Shown: positions 36,800-46,675 of the stretch, one piece after another
How the letters are laid out: the number at the start of each line of letters is the position of its first letter
Numbering within the stretch: the first letter of the stretch is position 1
From: Scardovia inopinata JCM 12537
Lineage (GTDB): Bacteria; Actinomycetota; Actinomycetes; Actinomycetales; Bifidobacteriaceae
Assembly: GCF_001042695.1 (NCBI RefSeq)
Contig: NZ_AP012334.1
Coordinates: 62,001 to 126,000 of the forward strand
DNA length: 64,000 nt
Direction of reading: 5' to 3'
Position numbers and translations under genes: made by a program
Notes under the pieces: model-generated
Told to the model about the DNA's origin: nothing
What the model saw: only the letters and a program-made list of their open reading frames with translations
Database searches by the model: none

Positions 36800-38677
36800 A
36801 TGGCAGAAGGTCGGCAGGTACGCAGTAGGCATGGATATGCGCATGGGAATCGTGATGGATATGATGGTGGCCGTGACGTCGGCCGTAAGCATCATCATGT
36901 AGCCTGGATTTTTCTTTTCCTGATTGTAGGTCTTCTAGCACTTGCTGCAATAGGCGGGTTGAAATTCTATCGCCAGGCCAAACAGGTTCAAGCCCACGAG
37001 CAGAAGGCTATTGCTGCGATTCAGTCAGTTGCTGGAAATGGGAATGTGAGCAGCTTAATTAGTTCCGATAATGGTTCTTCCTCCTCTGCCTCCTTGGATA
37101 ATCTGAACTCGAAGATTGCTATCGCTCAAAAAGAAACGAAAACAGCCCAAAATATTGCTCATGGCAGATTATGGACGATAGTCGCAAAAGTTCCCGGTAT
37201 CAGCAACGACATTGCCAACGTCCAGGGTTTGACGGACATTGCTTATGATCTTTCAAAGAATACTCTTCCGCAATTTACAACGGTCGTTCAGGGATTGAAA
37301 GGGGCTTCCTTCTCCACCGGCAACGGCCAGCTTAATATGGCACCTGTAATCAGCACAGGCGTAAAGCTTACAGCTGTCAATTCCAGCCTGAATAAGCAGG
37401 TAGAAGCCCTGAAAAAGCTTCCAACCCCAACAATCCAGCAGATTAAGAATGCGAATACCAAGGCTACTTCGGCAATCACTAGTCTCAGCGGCAAAATCAA
37501 CACGGCCACAGGGTTAATCAACTCTCTGCCCAACCTGCTTGGTGTCAACGGAGCCCGTAATTACATCGTGGTAGCACAAACAACGTCAGAAGCTCGTTCC
37601 GGGGGCGGCCTTGTCGGCTCTGTGGGCACCATGAATGCCACCAACGGGGTTATTACTATGGGGTCCTTCCACGCCAACACTGAGTTCACAAACACTGGTT
37701 CTGTCAGTAACCTGGTCACTCCGCAGCAGGCAGCAGCCCTGGTGTCAAACGGCTATCCCTGGTATGGCCACTACATCAATGATGTTTCGGTCAACCCTAA
37801 TTTCCCTGATACTGCTGCTCTTATCAGACAGATGTGGGAGTATCAACGGTTTGGCACTCGCGGCACCAGCGGAGTTATATCTTTGGATCCAGTTGCTCTC
37901 CAGCAAATTATCAGAGTAACCGGAAAGGTGACAATGCCCAATGGAAAGGTGTTGACTGGTTCTAATACCGCTGAATATCTTTTGAATAAAGTCTATATTG
38001 ATATTCCGGTTGCGTATCAGAATGCTTATTTTGAGGCCGTTGTCGCCCAAGTCACCAGGAACGCCTTTACTAATATGACAGCTGGGAAAATGCTCCGACT
38101 GGCTGATGTAATGTCAACTGCAGGCAGGAACCGGCATCTGTATGTATGGTCTTTTCAGAAGGAAGATCAGGCCACCCTCCGCCAAGCTGGAGTTACTGGG
38201 GAAGTTGATGGCGATAAAGCTTCATCAACGACAGGCATTTACAATGAAGAAATGGTTCCTTCCAAAATGGATTGGTACATTCGCCGATCCACTACTGTTA
38301 CAAAGACAGGGACGACCGCCAGCGGCGGCACTACTTATCGGGTCACATCAGTGATCCGCAATACTCTGGATTCGTCCACAGCTGCCCGACTCCCCAAATA
38401 CATCACCCCTGATTTTACTGGCAAGTCCCGGCTTCGTCTGTATATTTATCCACCAAAGGGAGGGGCAGTTAGCAATCTGTCCCTATCGTCCGGAACTGGT
38501 ACGCAGCCTTTTTCTCTACAGGGAAGAACAATTTTCCGCAGCGATGTTGTTGATCTTCTTCCGGGGGCTGCGGTTACTGTCAGCTATGATGTGACGGCAC
38601 CGGCGGGGGCTGATAATCTTATCTTGGATCAGTCTCCGATGGGTATTGAGGATCCGCAGGTAACGTATAAATACTGA
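36800..38677 (+). CDS. DUF4012 domain cell-surface protein
   Basis: 625 residues from the ATG at 36800; an in-frame GTG at 36782 is possible, and AAGGTGAAG lies between the two. After a His/Arg-rich tail there is one membrane segment (about 35-58: AWIFLFLIVGLLALAAIGG), then a Ser/Ala-rich helical region and the DUF4012 domain, recognised by LLGVNGARNYIVVAQTTSE, ARSGGGLVGSVGTM and the TFTPDF-like end. The domain is common in Actinobacteria and Chloroflexi next to polysaccharide genes; its chemistry is not known to me. It opens the surface polysaccharide locus here. Confidence 0.82.
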   Translation: MAEGRQVRSRHGYAHGNRDGYDGGRDVGRKHHHVAWIFLFLIVGLLALAAIGGLKFYRQAKQVQAHEQKAIAAIQSVAGNGNVSSLISSDNGSSSSASLDNLNSKIAIAQKETKTAQNIAHGRLWTIVAKVPGISNDIANVQGLTDIAYDLSKNTLPQFTTVVQGLKGASFSTGNGQLNMAPVISTGVKLTAVNSSLNKQVEALKKLPTPTIQQIKNANTKATSAITSLSGKINTATGLINSLPNLLGVNGARNYIVVAQTTSEARSGGGLVGSVGTMNATNGVITMGSFHANTEFTNTGSVSNLVTPQQAAALVSNGYPWYGHYINDVSVNPNFPDTAALIRQMWEYQRFGTRGTSGVISLDPVALQQIIRVTGKVTMPNGKVLTGSNTAEYLLNKVYIDIPVAYQNAYFEAVVAQVTRNAFTNMTAGKMLRLADVMSTAGRNRHLYVWSFQKEDQATLRQAGVTGEVDGDKASSTTGIYNEEMVPSKMDWYIRRSTTVTKTGTTASGGTTYRVTSVIRNTLDSSTAARLPKYITPDFTGKSRLRLYIYPPKGGAVSNLSLSSGTGTQPFSLQGRTIFRSDVVDLLPGAAVTVSYDVTAPAGADNLILDQSPMGIEDPQVTYKY

Positions 38678-38710
38678 ATATTGATAGATTAGTAGTGGAT
38701 AAATATTGAT

Positions 38711-38736
38711 ACTTATTTCTTATTTAAGAAATAAGT
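38711..38736. repeat. 11-bp perfect inverted repeat, A/T only plus C/G ends
   Basis: ACTTATTTCTT (38711-38721) and its exact complement (38726-38736) flank ATTT. It lies between the DUF4012 and DUF4422 genes. The weak stem and lack of a T-run make a classical terminator doubtful; it may be a symmetric protein site. Confidence 0.5.
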
Positions 38737-38767
38737 AAATAAAAGTAAATATAAATAAATAATATAA

Positions 38768-39793
38768 ATGGTAAAAGTGATGCAGATGTCAACAGAAGAT
38801 CAGACTGATAGGGGCCTGGCTCATGGCCGCCAAGCTGATGGCGGTATAAGCGGGCAAGGACCGGACAGTGAGCAGCATCGTCTGAATGAGCGGAAACCAG
38901 GCCGCCCCCGTAAAGATATCAAAGATATCTGCATTGCCGTAGCGGCCCACAAACCCTACCGTATGCCAACAGATCCCATGTATATGCCTATGCAGGTAGG
39001 CAAGGCCCTTCACCCGGATGTGAATCTTGGCCCGCAATTTACGCCTGATAACAGTGGCGATAATATTTCTGATCAAAATGCTTACTTCAGTGAGCTGACC
39101 GCCCTCTACTGGATGTGGAAAAATTGCCACAATAAGTATAAAGGCCTGGCTCATTATCGCCGCCACTTTGCTAGTAAGAGCCAGAGGGGGGCAGGCATCT
39201 TGCATCACGAGCGGCAGCAGTGGCAGCATCGGCAGCATCGGCAGCTCTCTTCAACTTTTGCTTCTGGACCATCTTCTGACCGCTTTTCGCGAATAGTCGG
39301 CAGGCAAGAGGTGAGTCGGCTTCTGGATACGACTGACATCATCCTGCCTAAAAAACGGCACTATTACATAGAAACTATCCGCTCTCACTATTCTCACACC
39401 ATGTATGTGGAGCAGCTAGACGAGACCAGGGCAATTCTTGTAGAGAAGTATCCCACTTTTGTCCCCGCCTTTGATCAGGTTATGAATGCCCGTAGTGCTC
39501 ATCTGTTCAACATGTTTATTATGCGTGCAGATAAATTTGATGAATATTGTGCATTCTTATTCCCTATTCTTTTTGAGCTTGAGTCCCGGCTGGATCCAGC
39601 TCAGTATGATGGTTTTCATGCCCGGTATGTGGGACGGGTCAGCGAACGGCTCCTGGACGTATGGCTGAAAACTCACCGATATAGTTATGCAGAACTTCCT
39701 GTCATGAGCCCTGAGCCAGTCAATTGGTGGAAGAAAGGAACCGCTTTTTTGACTGCGAAGTTCACCGGCAAAAAGTATGGGAGCAGCTTCTAG
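38768..39793 (+). CDS. DUF4422 glycosyltransferase-like protein
   Basis: 341 residues. From about residue 53 it matches DUF4422: ICIAVAAHKPYRMPTDPMY, ISDQNAYFSELTALYWMWKN, YKGLAHYRRHF, and DIILPKKRHYYIETI; the late FHARYVGRVSERLLDVWL is also typical. Members are found in capsule and exopolysaccharide clusters and are treated as glycosyltransferases, with nucleotide-sugar use inferred. Three possible ATG starts (38768, 38780, 38786) have no clear ribosome site. A His/Gln-rich insert (about 140-155) interrupts the domain. Confidence 0.82.
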   Translation: MVKVMQMSTEDQTDRGLAHGRQADGGISGQGPDSEQHRLNERKPGRPRKDIKDICIAVAAHKPYRMPTDPMYMPMQVGKALHPDVNLGPQFTPDNSGDNISDQNAYFSELTALYWMWKNCHNKYKGLAHYRRHFASKSQRGAGILHHERQQWQHRQHRQLSSTFASGPSSDRFSRIVGRQEVSRLLDTTDIILPKKRHYYIETIRSHYSHTMYVEQLDETRAILVEKYPTFVPAFDQVMNARSAHLFNMFIMRADKFDEYCAFLFPILFELESRLDPAQYDGFHARYVGRVSERLLDVWLKTHRYSYAELPVMSPEPVNWWKKGTAFLTAKFTGKKYGSSF

Positions 39794-39980
39794 GCAACGA
39801 GATAAGAGTTTTGTTTATAGATATCGATTATTGCCTATAGAATCAAGGTACAGAATCACAGTATGGTTAGCCAGTTAGCCTGCGGTGGTTCTGCAACGGT
39901 ATTCGTTGGTGATTCAGAACTATGGCGTGCGGGGTTTGACTTTCACCAGTTCAGGCTCCAGACGGAAAGGTATAAGGATA

Positions 39981-42050
39981 ATGTTGAAAGGTGAGGATAA
40001 GCCATCCGCAGATACTTCGCAGCCTCTCAACTCTCAGAATGGGGAGGGGCAGATGGATGCAGATGATGCAGATAGATCGCAGGCCCATTCCCGTCCTTCG
40101 ACTAGTCCTCACTCTCAGCCCCCCCCTGCCCGTCAGCAGCGCCAGCAGCGCCAACAGAGCTATTTCGATGGGTCCTTCTTGTCAACCTCGGACATCCCCA
40201 TCGTTGATTTTCGCAATACCAATACGTTCAGCATCAAGAAAACTGATCAGGCAGAAACGCCCACAGTTTCTTTCCCACCTGCGTCTTCATCTCCGCAACC
40301 TACCCAATACTCTGGTTTTTCTGCGTCCCAGGCCGATCTGAATGAGATCACTGAAATTACAGATGTGTCTGAATCATTCCCCTCCGTAGCCATGCATATG
40401 CCTGCCGAACCTGATCCCAGGATTGCTGAGTCTGGTTCCAGGACTAATGCAGGAACTGATTCTTCTCACCGCGTCTTTTCCTCAACTACTCGCCCTGCTA
40501 CTCGTCCTGCCCGGTCGCCCCGTTCTTCTCGCCGCCGTTCAGCCAGGCCTATGAGCTTTGCCACCAGTCGCGACACCAAAGGTAGTCTGCCTTCTGGCCG
40601 CTGGCACACCTTTTATATTTTAGGTGTGGGTTTGCTTGATACCCTTATGATTTTGGTCAGTTTTGTCATCTGTTTTGGCCTGACTCACCTGATTAACCCT
40701 GACTCTCTCAACAATCCTCTGGCTCGTCAGCCCTTGGCATATGTTGTACTGCTGATCATGTGCATCACCTGGGTTGTGGGCATGGGGGCGGCGAAAGCCT
40801 ATTCCACTCATACTATGGATGAAGGAATGGAGCTCTATTCCAGCATTACCAACGGTGCCATTGTTGCTTCTCTTATGATGGGCTCCATGCTCTTCCTGCT
40901 TCGCTGGCAGCCGCCCCGCGGCCTGGCAATCAGCACAGTAGTTTTGGCTTATGTTCTTACTCTGGTGGAACGCTGGCTGATGCGGCGTTACCTGCATGGC
41001 CGCCGCCGGCATGGGCATCATTTCTACCCAACGATTATTGTGGGTTCCCAGAGGGGAATTCGCCAGATGGTCAGCAAACTCAAGTCTTCCCCGGGCGTTG
41101 GTTACAAGGCTCTTGGTGTTTGCCCGATTTATGTGGATCAGGGATCGGGAATGATCTATTCTGATACTTTTGTTCCTGCCTCACAGGAGGAAGAAAATCT
41201 CCTGGTCATTCCTTTCAACCTTCACCTGCCTCAGAATGCTATGCGGGCCGGCGCTTATACCTTGCTGATTGCCGATGTGATTGATCGCGAATCTGAGGTT
41301 ATGCGGTCCTTGGCTCTGGCTACCGAATCCCAGGGACTGGAGTTGGCTATTGAGGCGTCTACCGCAGACATCGCCAGCAGCACTCTTCATCTGCGCCACA
41401 ACACCGAGGTCCCCATTCTGACAGCTCAGCTGCCTCAGTATTCTGGTTTAACCCGCGCTATTAAGCGGATTTTCGATATTCTCCTGTCTGGAGCTGCGCT
41501 CATTCTGACGTCACCCATTATGCTGATCACGGCTATTGCCATTCGGATGGAAGACAAGGGCCCGGCTATTTATAAACAGAAGCGGATTGGCCTCTATGGC
41601 AAGCCCTTCATTATGTATAAATTCAGATCTATGTATGTGGATGCAGATAAGCGTGATGCTGCCCTGGCTGCGGCTAGCGGCAAGGAGCACGGGGTTCTCT
41701 TTAAGATGAAGGATGACCCGCGCATCACCAAGGTTGGCAAGTTTATCCGCAAGACGTCCATCGATGAGCTTCCACAGTTTTGGAACGTTTTTAAGGGGGA
41801 TATGAGCTTGATAGGCCCGCGTCCTCAGCAGAGTTATGAGGTTGCCCAGTATGGCACCCTCTATTCCACCCGCCTCCTGGTTAAGCCTGGGATCAGCGGC
41901 ATGTGGCAGGTATCCGGCCGCAGCGACTTGAATCCGCAGGATGCCGAATACCTGGATGTCTCTTACGTTGAGAACTGGTCCCTGACCGGCGACTTCATTA
42001 TCGCCATCAAGACCATTAAAACCGTCTTCTCCGGAAGTGGAGCATACTAA
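39981..42050 (+). CDS. Undecaprenyl-phosphate sugar-1-phosphate transferase (priming enzyme)
   Basis: 689 residues. AAGGATA just ahead supports the ATG at 39981. About 195 Ser/Pro/Gln-rich cytoplasmic residues precede four membrane segments and a CoA-binding-like central domain. The catalytic bacterial sugar transferase domain is at about 490-689: KRIFDILLSGAALILTSP, YKQKRIGLYGKPFIMYKFRSM, RKTSIDELPQFWNVFKGDMS, LIGPRP and VKPGISGMWQVSGRSDL. It moves a sugar phosphate from a nucleotide sugar to the lipid carrier at the inner face of the membrane, the first step of polysaccharide repeat-unit synthesis. The partner genes wzx and wzy lie 4.6-10 kb downstream. Confidence 0.94.
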   Translation: MLKGEDKPSADTSQPLNSQNGEGQMDADDADRSQAHSRPSTSPHSQPPPARQQRQQRQQSYFDGSFLSTSDIPIVDFRNTNTFSIKKTDQAETPTVSFPPASSSPQPTQYSGFSASQADLNEITEITDVSESFPSVAMHMPAEPDPRIAESGSRTNAGTDSSHRVFSSTTRPATRPARSPRSSRRRSARPMSFATSRDTKGSLPSGRWHTFYILGVGLLDTLMILVSFVICFGLTHLINPDSLNNPLARQPLAYVVLLIMCITWVVGMGAAKAYSTHTMDEGMELYSSITNGAIVASLMMGSMLFLLRWQPPRGLAISTVVLAYVLTLVERWLMRRYLHGRRRHGHHFYPTIIVGSQRGIRQMVSKLKSSPGVGYKALGVCPIYVDQGSGMIYSDTFVPASQEEENLLVIPFNLHLPQNAMRAGAYTLLIADVIDRESEVMRSLALATESQGLELAIEASTADIASSTLHLRHNTEVPILTAQLPQYSGLTRAIKRIFDILLSGAALILTSPIMLITAIAIRMEDKGPAIYKQKRIGLYGKPFIMYKFRSMYVDADKRDAALAAASGKEHGVLFKMKDDPRITKVGKFIRKTSIDELPQFWNVFKGDMSLIGPRPQQSYEVAQYGTLYSTRLLVKPGISGMWQVSGRSDLNPQDAEYLDVSYVENWSLTGDFIIAIKTIKTVFSGSGAY

Positions 42051-42129
42051 ACATAAGTGCTAAACTGTGCTTACTAAATGATTAAAGTAAAAATCAAAAT
42101 CTAGTAGAACTAGCAGAAAGTGGAAAACA

Positions 42130-43203
42130 GTGTGTGAAATAACTGAACAAGCAAAATATAATATTCCTGATCCTATTCTTAATCAACGAGAACTGGATAA
42201 GATGGCGCAACTCAATGACAGGTATAAGAAAATGACTTCACCAAATAAAGTCCAACAGGTCTTTGGGAATGTCGGGAATGGACTTGTTAAAATAGTTCCC
42301 CAACAGGTGAAAGATGGAGCTAATTTCATCAAAGACAAGGCAGGCGATGCGGTAAACGGAGTAGTAGAGCAGCAGCTTGTTGCGAAGACTCTGGAAGTCA
42401 TAACGAAGAGTTTCGGCATTGTGCAACAGGAAGTTAGTAAATATACTATCAAGAAAGACTGAATCATTGGCGAAGTTAATAAGGTCTCTGGTAAGAATAA
42501 TATCCATAGCTTAGAAGAGTTTTGCTTAATAAGAAGCTATGACCTGTCCAAGGTGAATGCTTCACAGAAGAACCAGCATCTAGCACTAGCTGCAGTTGAA
42601 GGCGGTGCCTTTGGAGCGATGAACTTTGTAGGCATACCGCTAAGCATTGCAGTTAGTACTTTACTTTATTACAGGGCTGTTCAAGCCATTGCCCTTCAGT
42701 ACGGGTATGATGCGGTAGATGACCCAGATGAAATGGTTATTGCCAATGAGATTTTCAAGAGTTCAATGAGTCCCCAGGATTCCACTGGTACTTCAAGTTT
42801 ATCTACTACTTTGGCTAAAGTGCTCGCTTTGAGTGAAGTACAGGTTGTTAAGGATCTTAGTAAAAAAACATGGGTTCAATTTGCTGATAACGCTGTGGGC
42901 TTGCTTATTCTCCAGATGAGGGCGCTTGCTAATGCTGCAGCTAAGAAAGCACTTGAAAAAGCAGGAAAACAAGGGCTCGAAAAAAGTTTATTTCGGAGTA
43001 CTTTTACCCAGATAGGTAAGCATCTAACAAAAAAGAGTGTTGGAAAAATGGTCCCGTTTGTAGGTGCTGCTTTAGGCGCCGCTTTTGACACTGCACAGAT
43101 GGTGACTATTTGTGATTATGCCGATGTGTTCTACCAAAGGCGTTTTCTGCTTGAGAAAGGTGCACGAATCCGAGGCCTCAGTGATAGTGAACAAGGCAAG
43201 TAA
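42130..43203 (+). pseudogene. EcsC-family protein interrupted by one in-frame TGA
   Basis: Two open stretches (42130-42462 and from about 42463 to 43203) are in the same frame and are separated only by the TGA at 42460-42462. Read through, they give about 357 residues with the EcsC plan: VKDGANFIKDKAGDAVNG, HSLEEFCLIRSYDLSKVN, then the glycine-rich membrane-like EGGAFGAMNFVGIPLSIAV and ALQYGYDAVDDPDE. No frameshift is needed. Simplest reading: a nonsense mutation. The GTG start at 42130 has no strong ribosome site. A start in the second part at 42553 would make a 216-residue shortened protein. It lies where the composition turns A/T-rich. Confidence 0.75.
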
Positions 43204-43246
43204 ACATTAGTTATTAAGATTCATACCTATCATAAGCAGGCTAATT

Positions 43247-43582
43247 TTATTTTAGATGTCGTTTTATATCTCGTTTACCGTAGATTATGCGTGCAATAGT
43301 TATTGTTTTATCGGTCTCAGAAATCCAATAAAACAAAAGATAATTCCCAACTGCTACTCGTCTATAGTCATGAGAAAGTCTTTGTAATGGCCAGTAAATC
43401 TTATTGGCATATGGGAAGATTTTAATATCCTGGGTGACTTTCTGAAGCTTGCTGAGGAATGTTGCAGTTACCTTATAATTGTGAAGGACGCTGGCAATAT
43501 AGGTTACTGCATCATTTATGTCTTTATTGGCTTGGGGGAGAAAAACAATATGAAACTCTTCAGAAATATCTTGCTTTGGCAT
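43247..43582 (-). CDS. RelE/ParE-family toxin
   Basis: 111 residues. The fold is seen in FLPQANKDINDAVTYIAS, FLSKLQKVTQDIKIFP, YRRVAVGNYLLFYWI and ITIARIIYGKRDI, the beta-sheet end shared by ParE and RelE toxins. These block DNA gyrase or cut mRNA at the ribosome; which one cannot be told. An in-frame TAA sits directly ahead of the ATG at 43582, so the start is firm. The antitoxin gene ends 78 bases upstream, a wider gap than usual. Confidence 0.88.
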   Translation of the reverse strand: MPKQDISEEFHIVFLPQANKDINDAVTYIASVLHNYKVTATFLSKLQKVTQDIKIFPYANKIYWPLQRLSHDYRRVAVGNYLLFYWISETDKTITIARIIYGKRDIKRHLK

Positions 43583-43660
43583 TTAGGGAGGCCGATCTCT
43601 TGGAGGCAGTTTCGCCGTAGTTTTCTTACATTTTATATGTATCTGTAAACGTATATGGGC

Positions 43661-43957
43661 TTATTGTTCTTCTTCACTTTTCATAATAGTGTCAAGATTT
43701 TTTTGCGCAGATGCAAGTACTTCCTGTAAAGTAAAGCGTTTATCAGTAGTCTGCTCTTCACGCTCAGCCTCTAAAAGAGCAGCGAATATAGAGCTGTCAA
43801 GATGGAGATTTTCATATGCTTCCATACTTAGGACGACCATATCGCCGAACCCGTTTTTAGTAAGGAAAACCGGTTCCTTAGTTTCGTGAACTGTCTTGGA
43901 AATATCGGCAAAATTATTTCGTAAATCTGAAACGGGACGAATCATCTGTTGAGTCAT
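43661..43957 (-). CDS. Phd/YefM-family antitoxin
   Basis: 98 residues with AAAGGAGCGA ahead of the ATG. The DNA-binding N-terminus has RPVSDLRNNFADISKTV and EPVFLTKNGFGDMVVLSMEAYE, the Phd/YefM signature. The C-terminal half is acidic and helical (EAEREEQTTDKRF) and would wrap the toxin. Gene order antitoxin then toxin, both leftward. These pairs repress their own promoter; A/T-rich repeats upstream (44020-44060) are candidate sites. Confidence 0.88.
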   Translation of the reverse strand: MTQQMIRPVSDLRNNFADISKTVHETKEPVFLTKNGFGDMVVLSMEAYENLHLDSSIFAALLEAEREEQTTDKRFTLQEVLASAQKNLDTIMKSEEEQ

Positions 43958-44036
43958 CTTCGCTCCTTTCTTTACTGTTTCAGTAATAAATAGTATGTAG
44001 TACAGTTAAACTTACTAACGGTAAATTAGATCTCTA

Positions 44037-44060
44037 AATTTAGCATAATTACGCTAAATT
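44037..44060. promoter_or_regulatory. 8-bp inverted repeat upstream of the antitoxin gene
   Basis: AATTTAGC (44037-44044) and GCTAAATT (44053-44060) flank 8 bases. A further TAAATTAG copy lies at about 44022. They are 80-100 bases upstream of the antitoxin start, in a 315-base gap with no other gene, and could bind the antitoxin-toxin complex. Confidence 0.4.
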
Positions 44061-44272
44061 AGCAAATATCCTCTGAGAAAAATTCTTTAGCCTTGCAATA
44101 CCAAAGTATAAATATAATATATTTTTATTTAGTTCAAAGTTGCTTTGTGGAAATAAAACGTTAAAATCTGTTGTTTTGCAACGAATTACAATAAAATTAA
44201 AAGAAGTTGACAATTTATATTTTGAATATATAATTATAAATATGAAAATAATATTAACTAGAAAGGTAAATA

Positions 44273-45064
44273 ATGCAATATCTTGATCGAGTACTCCCAA
44301 CGCTTTTATCTATTCTGCCGATAATCTTTTCCGTAATGCAGTTTAAACAAGGTCAGAGAATGGAACAATATGAAAAGAGCCAGAAGATATATGATGATGC
44401 CAGGCATGCGCAGGAAGTTGAAGCTAAAGCTGCTTCGTTCATTTCACGTTATGATCAAGAACGCAGACTGATTCCGTTATGTGCAATAGCATCAATGTAT
44501 GATCGGAGTAAGAATTATTCAAGAAATATATATCGAGAATATTGTAGTTGCACAAGCGAAATTCAAAATTCGATATTGAAGGCTTGCGGACTTGACCTTA
44601 GAGTGAGAAGCATAGATAAGTTTTATGAAGTGTGTTTAGGTAAACTAACGCAAATGCTTGAAAAGACATTTCCTTCTGATAAAAAAATCTTTTATGATAA
44701 TGGTAAGTATTTCCAATTTTGTTTAGAAAGGTGTGGTTCTGAGTCTCTTTCTTATTTGGAATATGAATACGAAGATCGACTAACAGATATACTTTCATAT
44801 GCTTTTCGTAATGCAGATTCTTTTGCTACACCTATAAATACTGCTTGTAGAGAGTTTAACTTTGCAAAGTGTAGCGACAGAGAGGCCTGCCAGTTTGTAA
44901 CTACTATTGCAAGATATTCTGCAATTTATTACCGATCTGATGAAATTCTCACCTTGGAGAATAGCTTCGGCTCGCCAGAGTGGGATGAAGGAATACAGAC
45001 GATGGAAGATCTCTTTCTTATTGCATTATTTAATATATATGTTTATTTAGTATTAGTAAAATGA
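44273..45064 (+). CDS. Membrane-anchored protein of unknown function
   Basis: 263 residues, AAAGG ahead of the ATG. One hydrophobic segment at about 8-22 (LPTLLSILPIIFSVM) is followed by a charged helical stretch (FKQGQRMEQYEKSQKIYDD) and a mainly helical domain with many Cys, Tyr and Arg. The very A/T-rich codon use differs from the host-like genes to the left, which indicates transfer. No family is recognised; a small anchor plus helical domain occurs in several abortive-infection proteins, but nothing specific supports that here. The next 220 bases hold no clear gene. Confidence 0.65.
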   Translation: MQYLDRVLPTLLSILPIIFSVMQFKQGQRMEQYEKSQKIYDDARHAQEVEAKAASFISRYDQERRLIPLCAIASMYDRSKNYSRNIYREYCSCTSEIQNSILKACGLDLRVRSIDKFYEVCLGKLTQMLEKTFPSDKKIFYDNGKYFQFCLERCGSESLSYLEYEYEDRLTDILSYAFRNADSFATPINTACREFNFAKCSDREACQFVTTIARYSAIYYRSDEILTLENSFGSPEWDEGIQTMEDLFLIALFNIYVYLVLVK

Positions 45065-45284
45065 GCCTTGGAATATTTAAATAAGTGTATGCAGAAGTTA
45101 GTTGAAAAGACTAAAAATGCGGGAACTTTTTACTAAGTAGAGCATTTAAATATGTTCGAAACGACAAAATGTAAGAAAACAGCGTGCATTCATACAAGAC
45201 GACTCATATCAGCGTATTGATGTGGTTTGGTTTTTGTTCTTAGTAGATTCTCGCTTTATGTGGGTGAAAGGATATATTAGGAGC

Positions 45285-46529
45285 ATGAGTCACGGAACAT
45301 GGTATTTCTGAGGAATTCAAGGTACGTGCGGTAGGGCTTCTTGAAGAAGCACGCTATAACGCCAGGTTTGAGTCACAAGCAGTAAGGACAGTAGCCTCTT
45401 CGTTAGCAATAGCTCAGGAAACACTACGCCGGTGGAGTAAAAGCCAGGACGGGCTCGCTGTACCGTTTTTGTCTGCCCGGCAAGCCCAGGACGAGGTTAA
45501 AGGCTGTGTAGGGGGAATCGAGAGTTGAAGCGTGCGAATGAGATTTTGCAGACGGCGTCAGCTTTTTTCGCCTCCAGGATTGACCAGAACGGGCGTTAGA
45601 CATACAGTTCATAGACGTGTGCGCGTCACGGTATTGGTATCGAGCCTATCTGCACAGTATTATCTGCGAGTCTTCCTGGTGGGTTTATCACTGCTTGCGC
45701 TTACTATCAAGCGAAGAAGCGTAGCGTGTCACTGATGCGAGGACGCCATGAAGCGCTTGCAAGAGATATTTGAGAGATTTGATGCTGATGAGTATATGCG
45801 CGCTTGAGGGGCACACGGACAGTATTTCATGAACTAGTCAACCAGGGGTGGATAGTGGGTAGAGACCAGGTAGCTCGCGTGATGCGCGAACGTGGTATCC
45901 AGGGTGTGTGTCGGGGTAAACACCCTATCACCACGAGAAGTGTGAAAGGAACAGGAGGCAGACGCGATCTTGTGAACCGTGATTTCACGGCGTATGCACC
46001 TAACCGGCTGCACGTGGCAGAAATTCACGTATGTCAGACTCACATCTGGGGTTGTCGCGTATACGGCGTTTGTTACGGGCGTGTTCTCTCGTCGCATCGT
46101 GGGATGGGCGGTATCTTCCACAATGAAAACTACACAGTTACCGTTGAAGGCGTTGGAACAAAGTATTCACTGGGCTGTTTCTCATGGGGATACAAGCCGG
46201 CTTTCATCATAGTGATCATAGTGTTCACTACATGAGCAGCGTGTATCACAGTGTTGTACAACGGTTTCATATAGCAGCTTCTACAGGTACGGTGGGTGAC
46301 TCGTATGATAATGCCATGACAGAGTGTTCATGGCGCGTATAAAGCCGAGCTTATCCGTATATGCAGCCCGTTTCAGACAGTAAAAGCGTTGGAACAGGCA
46401 ACACTAAAATGGGTTTCATGGCCGAATACGAAACGCTTGCACGAGGCACTGGGATATAAAACACCAGCCCAAATCGAGCAAGAATCCTACCAAGAACAAA
46501 AAACAGGTAAACTACCAATAACAGCATAA
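45285..46529 (+). mobile_element. IS3-family insertion sequence remnant with frameshifted orfA/orfB
   Basis: Pieces of both IS3 transposase frames are visible in order. OrfA: ISEEFKVRAVGLLEEARY and ETLRRWSKSQDG, then ELKRANEILQTASAFFAS. OrfB: RGTRTVFHELVNQGWIVG, DQVARVMRERGIQGVCRG, FTAYAPNRLHVAE, FVTGVFSRRIVGWAVSS, VGDSYDNAMTE and KRLHEALGYKTPAQIEQES. At least four frame changes and several stops separate them, so no active transposase is made. GC content is higher than in the flanking genes. Clear terminal inverted repeats were not identified, so the element ends are approximate. Confidence 0.85.
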
Positions 46530-46675
46530 ACAAAAAACAATCCATATCATTACGTTACTAGAATTTCATCTGCACAATTGTATGTATGTTATGTAATTTA
46601 TGTGCATATCAATTGTGAAATACTGATAAGAGCAGAATAGACTTTGTATGAATAGGATATCTTGAAATGGATGCT

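Noticed and set aside
42460-42462. Selenocysteine at the in-frame TGA of the EcsC gene
   Set aside because: No stem-loop of SECIS type was recognised next to the codon and EcsC proteins are not known selenoproteins.
45065-45284. Left end of the IS3 remnant or another small gene
   Set aside because: No inverted repeat partner on the right side and no frame with a family match was found.
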